Positions 17,011 through 24,786 of a stretch of 64,000 bases of DNA are shown piece after piece (positions within the stretch are counted from its first letter, which is position 1; each line of letters opens with the position of its first letter). Location of the stretch: the NCBI RefSeq assembly GCF_000612505.1, contig NZ_CP004078.1, positions 5,107,001 to 5,171,000 on the forward strand, in the 5' to 3' direction. The notes beneath the pieces were generated by a model that was not told where the DNA came from, made no database searches, and saw only the letters and a program-made list of their open reading frames with translations. Origin of the DNA: Paenibacillus sabinae T27 (GTDB taxonomy: Bacteria > Bacillota > Bacilli > Paenibacillales > Paenibacillaceae). Both the position numbers and the translations under genes were made by a program.

Positions 17011-17046
17011 AAGGCCGGGATTTCTTTCAGGAAATCCTGGCCTTTT
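17011..17046 (+). terminator. intrinsic terminator after repeat copy A
   Basis: AAGGCCGGGATTTC and GAAATCCTGGCCTT pair around a short loop and run into TTTTC. It would end the MarR transcript including the repeat. Confidence 0.85.
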
Positions 17047-17065
17047 CTATTGGATTCCTCCATTT

Positions 17066-17081
17066 GTAACTCTCAAGTTAC
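17066..17081. promoter_or_regulatory. inverted repeat, possible operator before the PRISE-like gene
   Basis: GTAACT and AGTTAC separated by CTCA, 90 bases before the 17171 start. It could bind the HxlR regulator encoded at the other end of that gene; this is inference from position. Confidence 0.45.
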
Positions 17082-17170
17082 TATATGACTTCAAGGTGCG
17101 TACTTTTCAGCCATCGCCCGGCTCCCGCACAATGTGGGTGTAACCCCACTACAGGGAAGGAGAGGATCAA

Positions 17171-18244
17171 ATGATGGACACTATAGCAGCGGAGGCGCGT
17201 AAAACGGCGCTAGTCGTTGGAGCTAACGGGGTGATCGGGCGCAATTTGATGGATTATCTTGCGACACTTCCCGATTGGGATATCATCGGCGTATCGCGCT
17301 GCGGCGGAGAATCCTCCGGCCGCGTTCGCTATATCGCCGCGGATTTGCTGGACCCCCTGGAAAGCCGCGAGAAATTAAGCGGCCTGACGGAGGTGACCCA
17401 TATTTTCTATGCTGCCTACCAGGACCGCCCGACATGGGCGGAGCTCGTCCCCCCGAACCTCGCTATGCTCGTTAACACCGTTGAGGCCGTCGAGCCGGTT
17501 GCCGCTAAGCTCAGGCATATCAGTCTCATGCAGGGCTACAAAGTATACGGAGCGCATCTCGGACCTTTCAAGACGCCGGCCCGCGAGAGCGACGCCGATC
17601 ATATGCCGCCTGAATTCAATATCGACCAGCAGAAGTTTCTGGAGCATCGGCAGCAGGGAAAAGAGTGGACCTGGTCCGCGCTCCGCCCTTCCGTCGTATG
17701 CGGTTTCGCTCTCGGCAATCCAATGAATCTGGCGATGGTCATAGCCGTCTATGCCTCCATTTCGAAAGAGCTGGGAATCCCCCTTCGCTTTCCCGGAAAG
17801 CCGGGGGCTTACCACAGCTTATTGGAGATGACAGACGCCGGACTGCTTGCAAAAGCCACAGTGTGGGCCGCTACCGACGAGCGCTGCGCCAATCAGGCTT
17901 TCAACATTACGAACGGGGACTTGTTTAGGTGGAATGAGCTTTGGCCCAAGATCGCCGCGTATTTTGAGCTTGAGGTCGCACCTCCGCTGCCGATGTCGCT
18001 GGATGTCGTCATGCAGGACAAAGAAGCGCTGTGGGACGCCATGGTACAGAAATACGGCTTAGAAAACAACAGCTATAGCAGCGTTTCCTCATGGCGGTTC
18101 GGCGACTTTGTGTTTTCCTGGGATTACGACTTTTTCGCTGACGGCTCCAAGGCGCGAAGGGCCGGCTTTCATGAGTTTGTGGATACGGAGTCCATGTTCC
18201 TGAATATTTTTGAAGACTTCCGCCGCCGCAAGGTTATTCCGTAA
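17171..18244 (+). CDS. NAD(P)-dependent SDR of the PRISE (progesterone 5-beta-reductase/iridoid synthase-like) type
   Basis: The 357-residue extended SDR has the nucleotide-binding GANGVIGRNL and the segment SLMQGYKVYGAH, which replaces the usual catalytic Y-x3-K, followed by GPFKTPARESD and RPSVVCGFALGN. These are marks of the PRISE enzymes, which reduce activated enones with NADPH. Bacterial members are not well studied; the natural substrate is unknown. Two ATGs lie at 17171 and 17174 behind GGAAGGAG. It converges on an HxlR gene and shares a terminator with it. Confidence 0.85.
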   Translation: MMDTIAAEARKTALVVGANGVIGRNLMDYLATLPDWDIIGVSRCGGESSGRVRYIAADLLDPLESREKLSGLTEVTHIFYAAYQDRPTWAELVPPNLAMLVNTVEAVEPVAAKLRHISLMQGYKVYGAHLGPFKTPARESDADHMPPEFNIDQQKFLEHRQQGKEWTWSALRPSVVCGFALGNPMNLAMVIAVYASISKELGIPLRFPGKPGAYHSLLEMTDAGLLAKATVWAATDERCANQAFNITNGDLFRWNELWPKIAAYFELEVAPPLPMSLDVVMQDKEALWDAMVQKYGLENNSYSSVSSWRFGDFVFSWDYDFFADGSKARRAGFHEFVDTESMFLNIFEDFRRRKVIP

Positions 18245-18255
18245 CCTTTACACAC

Positions 18256-18293
18256 AAGAAACCGGTCTTTCGCATTTCAAAGACCGGTTTCTT
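18256..18293. terminator. shared bidirectional terminator
   Basis: Perfect 15-base arms AAGAAACCGGTCTTT and AAAGACCGGTTTCTT around an eight-base loop. On the minus strand the hairpin includes the last codons and stop of the HxlR gene, so both convergent genes end in it. Confidence 0.85.
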
Positions 18294-18657
18294 TCTCTGT
18301 TTGGACTTCAGACAAGATAACAGCTTGATCCCCGTATTTCCGTTCAACATGGGTATCTCCCCATCGGCACATGAGATGAAGAATTTCCTTGAGACTCCAG
18401 CCGTAGTCGGTCAGCTCATACTCGACCTTGGGCGGGACCGTGTTGTACGTTGTCCGCTTGACGACTTCATCCCGCTCCAGCTCCCTTAATTGCTGCGTCA
18501 GCACTTTCTGTGTGACAGCAGGCATCAGGCTCATGAACTCGCCGTTGCGTTTCTTGCCAAACGTCAGATGGAACAAGATTAGCGGCTTCCACTTCCCTCC
18601 GATAACTTCAAGGGTCGCTTCCACCGCGGTATTGTATGTTTTCACCGGTTCCGGCAT
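18277..18657 (-). CDS. HxlR-type transcription regulator
   Basis: The 126-residue protein shows the HxlR pattern: Glu-Val-Ile-[31 protein letters not shown], and the wing NTVPPKVEYELTDYGWSL. Its only cysteine is in HLMCRWGD near the C terminus. I use the ATG at 18655-18657; an in-frame GTG at 18669 abuts GGAGGT with no spacing and is less likely. It converges with the PRISE-like oxidoreductase, a common regulator-target pairing, and may bind the GTAACT palindrome upstream of that gene. Confidence 0.85.
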   Translation of the reverse strand: MPEPVKTYNTAVEATLEVIGGKWKPLILFHLTFGKKRNGEFMSLMPAVTQKVLTQQLRELERDEVVKRTTYNTVPPKVEYELTDYGWSLKEILHLMCRWGDTHVERKYGDQAVILSEVQTEKETGL

Positions 18658-18677
18658 ACGTTCGAACACCTCCGCCC

Positions 18678-19034
18678 TTAACCTTTCATCTGGTCTGCCT
18701 CTCCCTGGGCTTCTTTGGCTTTCTTCAGCGGCTCGAGCATTTGCTCGATATGGCTCTGCATCAGCTGCCGGGCCTGCTCGATGTTGCGCTCCTCGATGGC
18801 AATGGCAATCAGCACATGATAATTGGACGATTTCGTTCGCATATTGGGCAGCGTATTCGTCTGTCTCCGCCCCTCCTGAAGAAGCGGGAGAATAGCCTCG
18901 CTCATCCGCGACAGCACCGGTTCCCGAGCACCGGCAACGATCGTCTGGTGAAACTCCAGATCGGTCTCGAGAAAAGATCCTCCCTTTTCCATCTGCACAA
19001 TCATCAGATCGGGCCAGGCCTTTCTTTTGGACAA
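18678..19034 (-). pseudogene. truncated FadR/GntR-type regulator (FCD domain only)
   Basis: The 118-residue frame matches the C-terminal effector (FCD) domain of FadR-type GntR regulators: DLEFHQTIVAGAREPVLSRM with the metal-site Asp and His, and YHVLIAIAIEERNIEQARQLMQSHI. The winged helix and the first helices of FCD are absent, and the only start is a TTG without a clear ribosome binding site. I read it as a 5'-deleted remnant upstream of the HxlR gene. Confidence 0.65.
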
Positions 19035-19205
19035 AAATAGTCTATACCAGCTTCATTCTAACATAATTCGTTGGACAGCAGGAGACAAAGAATGCAGACA
19101 ACTGCCGAGCCGGTAACGGAGACGGCGGTTGTTTGCGTTTGTCACCCTCTCTCTTTTTTGCTATTCTTAATAGAAAAAAATTCAAGTCTGAAAGGTTCCT
19201 GCGCC

Positions 19206-20048
19206 ATGTCTAAACCAAGAGAAAGCATTTATAAACGGTATATTCCGGCAGTTGCCGCGAGCCCAGGTTTCAGCGGGCCCGTCTATTGGTTCATATTCAG
19301 CTCCGGCCGGCTGCTCGTCGACGAGTCTTCCGGCAGAATCGATATTCCGCTCGCGCCATCGGCCAAGCAGCTCGGGGTTTCTCCCGTGCGTACCTTGTAC
19401 CTCGGAACGTTCGAGGAAATCCCGTGCTTCGCCGCGGAAGCCCCGGCGGATGCGGCCGATCCGGAGGGACTGGCGTTCCGCCCTCTCCGTCCTCTGTACG
19501 ATGTCATGGAAGAGGATCTCTTCCATCTGGCGGGCAAGGCGATCCAGATGATCGCCTGGGACGGTACGCATCAGTTCTGCGGCCGGTGCGGCACGCAGAC
19601 CGTCCTGTCGCAAATCGAGCGCTCCCGGGAATGCCCGGAATGCGGCCTGGTCAGCTACCCGCGCCTCGCGCCAGCCGTCATTACGGCCATCCTGAAGGAC
19701 AAGCAGATTCTGCTTGCCCATGCCCGGCATTTTCAAAACAATATGTACGGGCTGATTGCCGGCTTTGTCGAGCCCGGCGAGACGCTGGAGGACTGCGTCA
19801 AGCGCGAGATTATGGAAGAGGTCGGAATCAAGGTTAATAACATCCGTTATTTTTCCAGCCAGCAGTGGCCGTTTCCCCACTCCTTGATGGTCGGTTTCAT
19901 CGCCGATTACGAGAGCGGAGAGATCAACGTGGACGGCGAGGAAATTGCCCATGCCGCCTGGTTCGATCCGGACAACCTCCCCAATATCCCGCCAAAAGTC
20001 AGCATCGCCCGCAAAATCATCGACTGGTACGTAGAGAATTATTCCTGA
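19206..20048 (+). CDS. nudC: NADH pyrophosphatase (NudC-type Nudix hydrolase)
   Basis: The 280-residue protein has the NudC layout: an N-terminal domain, a zinc ribbon (C125-x2-C128, C143-x2-C146), the Nudix box at 186-208 (GFVEPGE, REIMEEVG), and the diagnostic SQQWPFPHS (218-226). NudC cleaves NAD(H) to nicotinamide mononucleotide and AMP and can remove NAD caps from RNA. I take the ATG at 19206, where the family begins; the frame is open upstream. The ribosome binding site (GAAAGG) is modest. Confidence 0.92.
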   Translation: MSKPRESIYKRYIPAVAASPGFSGPVYWFIFSSGRLLVDESSGRIDIPLAPSAKQLGVSPVRTLYLGTFEEIPCFAAEAPADAADPEGLAFRPLRPLYDVMEEDLFHLAGKAIQMIAWDGTHQFCGRCGTQTVLSQIERSRECPECGLVSYPRLAPAVITAILKDKQILLAHARHFQNNMYGLIAGFVEPGETLEDCVKREIMEEVGIKVNNIRYFSSQQWPFPHSLMVGFIADYESGEINVDGEEIAHAAWFDPDNLPNIPPKVSIARKIIDWYVENYS

Positions 20049-20090
20049 GGTTCACCCTTCGCTTGGATGACTGGACAGACATTAAGGAAG

Positions 20091-21104
20091 TCAGCGGCTT
20101 ACGTCCGGCCCGGACCGGGATAATTCGTTTCGGCCCGGGTCCCAGCGCCAGGGGATGGACCGTCCCTCCAGATGCAGGCCGCCGTACCACTCGTCAATGC
20201 CTTTCAATGAAAGATAGTCCGCCTCTCCGTCCAGAACCTTCCGGCCCAGCGCAGTAAGTGTAATTCGGCAGTCGGCAAATGACCAGGCGGGATTCCGAAA
20301 GTCGGGGAAGGCTTCCAGACCTTGAATATGCAGCAGCGGATAAGGCTCCATCGACATCTTTTTAAGGTGCTGCCAAAACTCCAGATCGCCCATGCCGAGT
20401 ATATGCAGCTTGTCCCCCGCCTCCGCGAATAAAGCGTGCGGTCCATATTCCTTGTCTGTAAGGGTCGCAAGCGTCGTCTGCTCAATGACCCCGAGCCCGT
20501 TCGTAACGGAAGGAATGCGGGACAGATGGGCCTCAAACGCCGGTCTCACAAAAGGCAGCGCCGAGGTATCCTCCTGCAAAAACCGGACATGCTCTTCAGG
20601 CAAAGGTGAAGTGTAGGCCTCCCACATCCGGCTTCCAAGCACCAATTCCCGCTCGCCGACCGGCTGCCAGGAGCCGGATAGTGCCTTGAGCTGCTCGATC
20701 GTCAGCTGGCCCAGCCCGCGAAACCGTTCAACCCCCGGATAATCCCCGATGCACAGCAGGCTTACTTTCGTGTCTCCAAGCGCCTGCGATGCAAGGGAAT
20801 GCAGCAAATAACACAGCATCGTCTGGTCGAACAGATCGTACTCGAACCACAGGACGACTTCGTCATATTTTTCTAGGTTACGCAGGATTTGCTCCTGCTC
20901 TTCAATCTTCAAATACTCCTCCTGCGGAATCCCGAGCCTCCGTTCCAGATCCCGCGCCCTTATCTCCCGGTGAGCCTTCGCCGCCATATCGCGGAATACA
21001 GGCCCCACCGAATAGATCTCCCTCCAGGCCATAACCTCGCCTTGCACGGCGCCCTGCCTGAGCTTGTTCGCGACCGAATCTCCGTTGGTTATGTGCAGCA
21101 GCAT
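20091..21104 (-). CDS. DUF1835 domain protein
   Basis: The 337-residue protein begins MLLHITNGDSVANKLRQG and has VMAWREIYSVGPV, LWFEYDLFDQTML and LGQLTIEQL, typical of DUF1835 proteins, which are widespread in Bacillota and have no assigned activity. GGGAGGAGG seven bases before the ATG at 21102-21104 fixes the start, though the frame stays open for nine more codons. It converges on nudC and is divergent from a tetR gene. Soluble, no signal peptide. Confidence 0.85.
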   Translation of the reverse strand: MLLHITNGDSVANKLRQGAVQGEVMAWREIYSVGPVFRDMAAKAHREIRARDLERRLGIPQEEYLKIEEQEQILRNLEKYDEVVLWFEYDLFDQTMLCYLLHSLASQALGDTKVSLLCIGDYPGVERFRGLGQLTIEQLKALSGSWQPVGERELVLGSRMWEAYTSPLPEEHVRFLQEDTSALPFVRPAFEAHLSRIPSVTNGLGVIEQTTLATLTDKEYGPHALFAEAGDKLHILGMGDLEFWQHLKKMSMEPYPLLHIQGLEAFPDFRNPAWSFADCRITLTALGRKVLDGEADYLSLKGIDEWYGGLHLEGRSIPWRWDPGRNELSRSGPDVSR

Positions 21105-21130
21105 CTGACTGCCTCCTCCCTGATTCCTCA

Positions 21131-21159
21131 TTGCACTGCCATTTCTTTTCCATTATACT
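21131..21159 (+). promoter_or_regulatory. promoter of the tetR gene
   Basis: TTGCAC and TATACT separated by 17 bases, 56 bases before the tetR ATG. The palindrome at 21169-21183 sits just downstream, over the expected start of transcription. Confidence 0.55.
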
Positions 21160-21168
21160 ATTGAGGAA

Positions 21169-21183
21169 TTGATTAATCACTAA
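21169..21183. promoter_or_regulatory. predicted TetR operator, site 1
   Basis: TTGATTAATCACTAA, containing the palindromic core TGATTAATCA. Related sites flank the SDR gene at 21799, 21838 and 22863. Confidence 0.65.
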
Positions 21184-21215
21184 ATATCTTACCCTATTCG
21201 AAAGGCGGAATTTTC

Positions 21216-21737
21216 ATGGCTAAAGACACATCGGCATCCGTTAACCGCAAATCGGACATTATCTCGGCTGCTATTGAAGTGTTTGCGGAAACCGGCTACT
21301 ACAGGGCAACTACGGCTCAGGTCGCTGAACGGGCGAGCATATCACAGCCTTACATTTTTCGCTTCTTCCAGACGAAGGAAGTGCTGCTGCTTACGGCTTT
21401 GGAGGTTTCCTGGGCGAGAATCATCGAGTCCTTCCGTCAAGTCGTAGAATCTGCCTCTCCCCGGCAGCTTGAAACCGATCTGATCACCGCATACGTACAA
21501 ATTCTGGAAGAACACCGCAATGAGGTACTGCTTCAAATGCAGGCCCAGACGATTCAGGAACCCTCGATTCGAGAAGCTATGCAGGACGGCTTCAGGGAAG
21601 CCCGCCAAATCGTGCTTGACGCCTTCCGTCAGGCGGGTATCGCGCATCCCGAAGAACGGACGATGCTGTTTCTGGCAAGGGGAATGCTGTGCAATATTGC
21701 CGCAGCCATCGGCATGCCGGAATTAATGGAAACGTGA
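21216..21737 (+). CDS. TetR family transcription regulator
   Basis: This 173-residue regulator has the TetR helix-turn-helix (IISAAIEVFAETGYYRATTAQVAERASISQ segment, then PYIFRFFQTKEVLLLTAL) followed by a helical ligand domain. It is somewhat short for the family but complete in frame. AAAGGCGG precedes the ATG. An operator-like palindrome lies 33-47 bases upstream and two more lie before the SDR gene downstream, so it probably represses itself and that enzyme. Confidence 0.9.
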   Translation: MAKDTSASVNRKSDIISAAIEVFAETGYYRATTAQVAERASISQPYIFRFFQTKEVLLLTALEVSWARIIESFRQVVESASPRQLETDLITAYVQILEEHRNEVLLQMQAQTIQEPSIREAMQDGFREARQIVLDAFRQAGIAHPEERTMLFLARGMLCNIAAAIGMPELMET

Positions 21738-21798
21738 GAAGGCGGAGTCCTTCTCTCTGTTTTGCGGGAACTCTCTGTGCATTTTTTAAATTTAGTTA

Positions 21799-21813
21799 TT
21801 GACTGATCACTAA
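21799..21813. promoter_or_regulatory. predicted TetR operator, site 2, overlapping the SDR -35 box
   Basis: TTGACTGATCACTAA. Its first six bases are the -35 box TTGACT; the -10 box TATGAT follows at 21823-21828 after 18 bases. A repressor bound here would block the polymerase. Confidence 0.65.
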
Positions 21814-21837
21814 CCACGGTGCTATGATGAGATCAGG

Positions 21838-21852
21838 TTAGTGATTGATCAA
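21838..21852. promoter_or_regulatory. predicted TetR operator, site 3
   Basis: TTAGTGATTGATCAA, the inverted form of site 2, placed about ten bases past the -10 box and before the SDR start at 21885. Confidence 0.65.
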
Positions 21853-21884
21853 TTACTATTTTAACGAAAAGAGGCGAAGGATCT

Positions 21885-22862
21885 ATGCAAAAAGCAATCG
21901 TCATTGGAGCAACAGGCGGAAGCGGCGCCGCCATTACGGAAGAGCTGGTCAAACGGGGAGTTCGCACCATCGCATTCGGGCGCTCGCGTCAGAAACTCGA
22001 GCAGTTCGCGGCCGGTCTCGGCAACCCGGACCATTTGTCCCTTGCCACAGGAGATGCCTTCAAGCCGGATGACATCGTATCGCAAGCGGACGGAGCGGAC
22101 GTCTTGTTCCATTGCGCGAACGTTCCGTACCATGAAATGGCGGATAAGCTGATCCCGCTGGGGGAATCGGTTATGGAGGCGGCCAACCGGCTGGGCATTC
22201 ATGTAGTCGCCATAGACGGGATCTATCCCTATGGAAGAAGGCAGATGGACCTTGTGACCGAAGACCACCCGAAGCAGCCTCATACGAAAAAGGGCAAGGT
22301 CAGGCTGGCCTATGAGCAAATGCTGTTCAGCCCCCGGTGGAGCCGTACCAAGGTGATGATTGTCCGCTTGCCGGATTATTACGGCCCTACAGCCAACGAA
22401 GCCTCGTATCTGGGATCAACCCTTCAGGCGATCGCTGATGGTAAAATGGCTTTTTTCATCGGCAACATGAATGTTCCGCGTGAATATATCTACCTGCCCG
22501 ATGCCGCTGCCATGATTGCGGAGTTAGCCGGCAAAGACTTGGCTTACGGCCAGAATTGGAATATCCCGGGCTCCGGCGTGATTTCCGGTAAAGAAATCGT
22601 ACGAATCGCCCAAGCTGCGAGCGGCAGCGCCAAACCGGTCATTCCGCTTAAAAAAACGGGGTTATCTCTGCTGGGCCTGGCTGTTCCGGTCATGAAGGAA
22701 GTTGTCGAAATGCTCTACCTGACCGTCGAACCGCTCACCTTAAGCGGGGAGAAATACGAACGGTTAATCGGACCGGTTCGGGCCACATCGTTCGAAGAAG
22801 GGATTTCCTCTACTATTCGCACCTTGCAGAAGCGGAAAAATTCTTTTGCCGAAGCGAAGTAA
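21885..22862 (+). CDS. NAD-dependent epimerase/dehydratase-like SDR
   Basis: The 325-residue extended SDR starts with AIVIGATGGSGAAITEELVKRG, the Rossmann nucleotide-binding motif, and carries VVAIDGIYPYGRRQMD where the catalytic Tyr would lie, and VNRL-type segment IVRLPDYYGP. Substrate unknown. A strong-looking promoter with two TetR-type palindromes stands in front, and another partial palindrome follows the stop, so it is the likely target of the TetR gene just upstream. Confidence 0.87.
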   Translation: MQKAIVIGATGGSGAAITEELVKRGVRTIAFGRSRQKLEQFAAGLGNPDHLSLATGDAFKPDDIVSQADGADVLFHCANVPYHEMADKLIPLGESVMEAANRLGIHVVAIDGIYPYGRRQMDLVTEDHPKQPHTKKGKVRLAYEQMLFSPRWSRTKVMIVRLPDYYGPTANEASYLGSTLQAIADGKMAFFIGNMNVPREYIYLPDAAAMIAELAGKDLAYGQNWNIPGSGVISGKEIVRIAQAASGSAKPVIPLKKTGLSLLGLAVPVMKEVVEMLYLTVEPLTLSGEKYERLIGPVRATSFEEGISSTIRTLQKRKNSFAEAK

Positions 22863-22875
22863 TTGATTAATCACT
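22863..22875. promoter_or_regulatory. partial TetR-type palindrome after the SDR gene
   Basis: TTGATTAATCACT, identical over 13 bases to site 1, directly after the SDR stop. Its role at a 3' end is unclear; it may be left from a duplication. Confidence 0.5.
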
Positions 22876-22908
22876 CACTAAATCCTGAAAAATCTGAATC
22901 AAGCTCAC

Positions 22909-22947
22909 AAAGAAGACCATCCCTAAACAGGATGGCCTTCTCTTTCT
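22909..22947. terminator. bidirectional intrinsic terminator
   Basis: AGAAGACCATCC and GGATGGCCTTCT pair around CTAAACA, with T-rich sequence after and A-rich sequence before. It serves the convergent SDR and SRPBCC genes. Confidence 0.75.
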
Positions 22948-22955
22948 CATCGCGG

Positions 22956-23465
22956 TTATTTGATTGACGGCAGGTACTCTTCCAGACGATCCCACGTTTC
23001 GGTGATGCCCTGCTCCATTCCCATCTCCATGACGGTCTTGAGTGCTTCGGCGGACTCAAAGCGTCCGCGGCTGATCACCTTCGTCTTCCCCTCCTGCTCG
23101 ACAAAAATCATCGTAATCTGGGAGGAGGGCATCCCATCCGTTACATTGCCTTCCGCATCCGAGAAGTAATCGGTATAAACGATGCTCTCCGGCTCTACGA
23201 TTTCCTCGTACACCGCCTTGCCCCAGGACTCCATGCCGTAGAAATCGCCCTGCTTCTCGTCGACGCATTTCATACAGTAATGCCATACGCCGCCCGGACG
23301 AAAATCGATGTTGCAGACCGGCAGTGTCCAGCCGCGAGGCCCCCACCAATGCTTCAAATGCTCAGCTTCCGAGAACGCCTTGAATACCAGCTCGCGCGGC
23401 GCATCGAACACACGCTCCAGAACAAGTTCCTGACCTTCTACCCGGGTAACCATTTTGTTCGTCAT
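22956..23465 (-). CDS. SRPBCC (AHSA1-type) domain protein
   Basis: The 169-residue protein shows the START-like AHSA1 pattern: RVFDAPRELVFKAFSEAEHLKHWWGP near the N terminus, DFRPGGVWHYCM in the middle and TETWDRLEEYL at the end. These proteins bind small hydrophobic ligands; few have known roles. The gene starts 18 bases after an ArsR gene, the usual ArsR-SRPBCC pair of Bacillota and Actinobacteria, and is surely co-transcribed with it. Confidence 0.9.
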   Translation of the reverse strand: MTNKMVTRVEGQELVLERVFDAPRELVFKAFSEAEHLKHWWGPRGWTLPVCNIDFRPGGVWHYCMKCVDEKQGDFYGMESWGKAVYEEIVEPESIVYTDYFSDAEGNVTDGMPSSQITMIFVEQEGKTKVISRGRFESAEALKTVMEMGMEQGITETWDRLEEYLPSIK

Positions 23466-23483
23466 GAAAACTCCTCCTTAAGA

Positions 23484-23840
23484 TTAGGTTTCCTTTGGCT
23501 CACTTTCCCCAGCTTGCGGCTTGTTCTCTTCGGCTTGAAACTTCCGCAGATACATGTCCAGATTGTCGAATCGGTCAGTCCAGATTCTGCGGTACGCATC
23601 GAGCCAGGAATCCAGCGCCCGAAACGGCTCGGCGCGGAGCCTGTAATTGCGGCGATTGGCGACGGCCTCCACTTCTACCAATCCGGCCTCCAGCAGAACC
23701 CGCAGATGCTTCGAGGCCTGGGGCTGGCGGAGCCCCAAATGATCGGCAATTTCCCCTACAGTCAGGGGACCGCCGCGCAAAAGCTCAACCATGCCGAGCC
23801 GGTTAGGTTCAGCTAATGCGCTGAAGGTTGTAATATTCAT
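23484..23840 (-). CDS. ArsR-type transcription regulator
   Basis: At 118 residues this has the ArsR winged helix: FSALAEPNRLGMVELLRGGPLTVGEIADHL, recognition helix RQPQASKHLRVLLEAGLV, and wing VANRRNYRLRAEPF. It lacks the metal-binding cysteine motif ELCVCD, so it is not a classical metal sensor. It belongs to the group paired with SRPBCC proteins and probably autoregulates the two-gene operon. Confidence 0.9.
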   Translation of the reverse strand: MNITTFSALAEPNRLGMVELLRGGPLTVGEIADHLGLRQPQASKHLRVLLEAGLVEVEAVANRRNYRLRAEPFRALDSWLDAYRRIWTDRFDNLDMYLRKFQAEENKPQAGESEPKET

Positions 23841-23988
23841 CGGATCCTGCGCGGCCTATGCTTCCTGTGCGGGTCATGTCAGGCCACCTCATTTCATGAA
23901 TTAAGTATGGGCTGCTTTATGTAGATAGTATACCTCATATCGAATATTCCTGTAAAGGAATATTATAAAATTTTAAATTTTCTCGCGA
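23841..23988. other. intergenic region with short hairpin
   Basis: AT-rich gap holding the arms AATATTCC and GGAATATT (about 23944-23965). Read on the minus strand it lies past the response regulator stop's far side of the ArsR gene and lacks a strong T-tract, so I treat it only as a possible weak terminator. Confidence 0.35.
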
Positions 23989-24786
23989 TTATTCCAGCTC
24001 TGTCTCACGAACCCCGAACTGCTCCTGGTATTGGCCGGGCGTACAGTTCGCGTACTTCTTGAAGATGGCAATAAAATATTTATAATCCCGGAAACCCACA
24101 TCTGAGGCGATGGTATAGATTTTTCCCTCGCCGCTCTTGAGCTTGTCCATCGCCCGTTGAATCCGGTACCGGTTCAGAAAATCATTGAACGTGTAGGTGG
24201 TCTCGCTCTTGAATTTCCGGTTCAGGTAAGCCGCGCTGATTCCCAGCCGGTCCACGAGATCATTGATGCTGATTTTATCGGCATAGTGCTCCTGGACATA
24301 TTCGATCATCTTCGAGACGTAAGGGGAGGACCCGGCCGGAAGCTTCATTAATGAAGCGTAAATCTCCTCCTCGCTCTCCGAAGCCGCCTGGATCAGCGCA
24401 TCGTATTTCTTCTTCAGCTCGACCTGCTGCTTGGCCCGCTCCAGTGCGCCGAGCAGTTGCTCCTGCTCAAGCGGCTTTACCAAATATTCCGTGACCCCAA
24501 GGCGGATCGCCTGCCTGGCAAGCCCGAACTCGTCGTAACCCGATAAAATAATATAGCTGCACACCGCTTCCTGCACGCTCTGCTCGATCATTGAAATCCC
24601 GTTCATGAGTGGCATGTTCACATCAACGATGACGATATCGGGCTTAAGCGCCCGGATTTGCTCCAGCCCGGCCTCGCCGTTCTCGGCTTCGCCGATGACG
24701 ATGCACCCGGCCGCCAGCCAGTCAAAGGTATAGCGCAGGCCTTTACGAATCATCTCTTCATCTTCCACCAGCAGCACTTTAAACAT
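23989..24786 (-). CDS. YesN-type response regulator with AraC DNA-binding domain
   Basis: The 265-residue protein has an N-terminal receiver domain (VEDEE at 7-11, phospho-acceptor Asp in IVIVDVNMP, Lys in YLVKPL) and a C-terminal AraC/XylS double helix-turn-helix (INDLVDRLGISAAYLNRKFK; DVGFRDYKYFIAIFKKY). It overlaps the histidine kinase gene by eight bases, so the pair is translationally coupled. It probably activates the importer genes upstream (26588-30403). Confidence 0.92.
   Translation of the reverse strand: MFKVLLVEDEEMIRKGLRYTFDWLAAGCIVIGEAENGEAGLEQIRALKPDIVIVDVNMPLMNGISMIEQSVQEAVCSYIILSGYDEFGLARQAIRLGVTEYLVKPLEQEQLLGALERAKQQVELKKKYDALIQAASESEEEIYASLMKLPAGSSPYVSKMIEYVQEHYADKISINDLVDRLGISAAYLNRKFKSETTYTFNDFLNRYRIQRAMDKLKSGEGKIYTIASDVGFRDYKYFIAIFKKYANCTPGQYQEQFGVRETELE

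Noticed and set aside
16904..17046. Riboswitch controlling the PRISE-like gene
   Set aside because: A terminator and a separate palindrome follow before the gene, and copies at 44 kb precede no gene, so a cis switch for a downstream gene does not fit.
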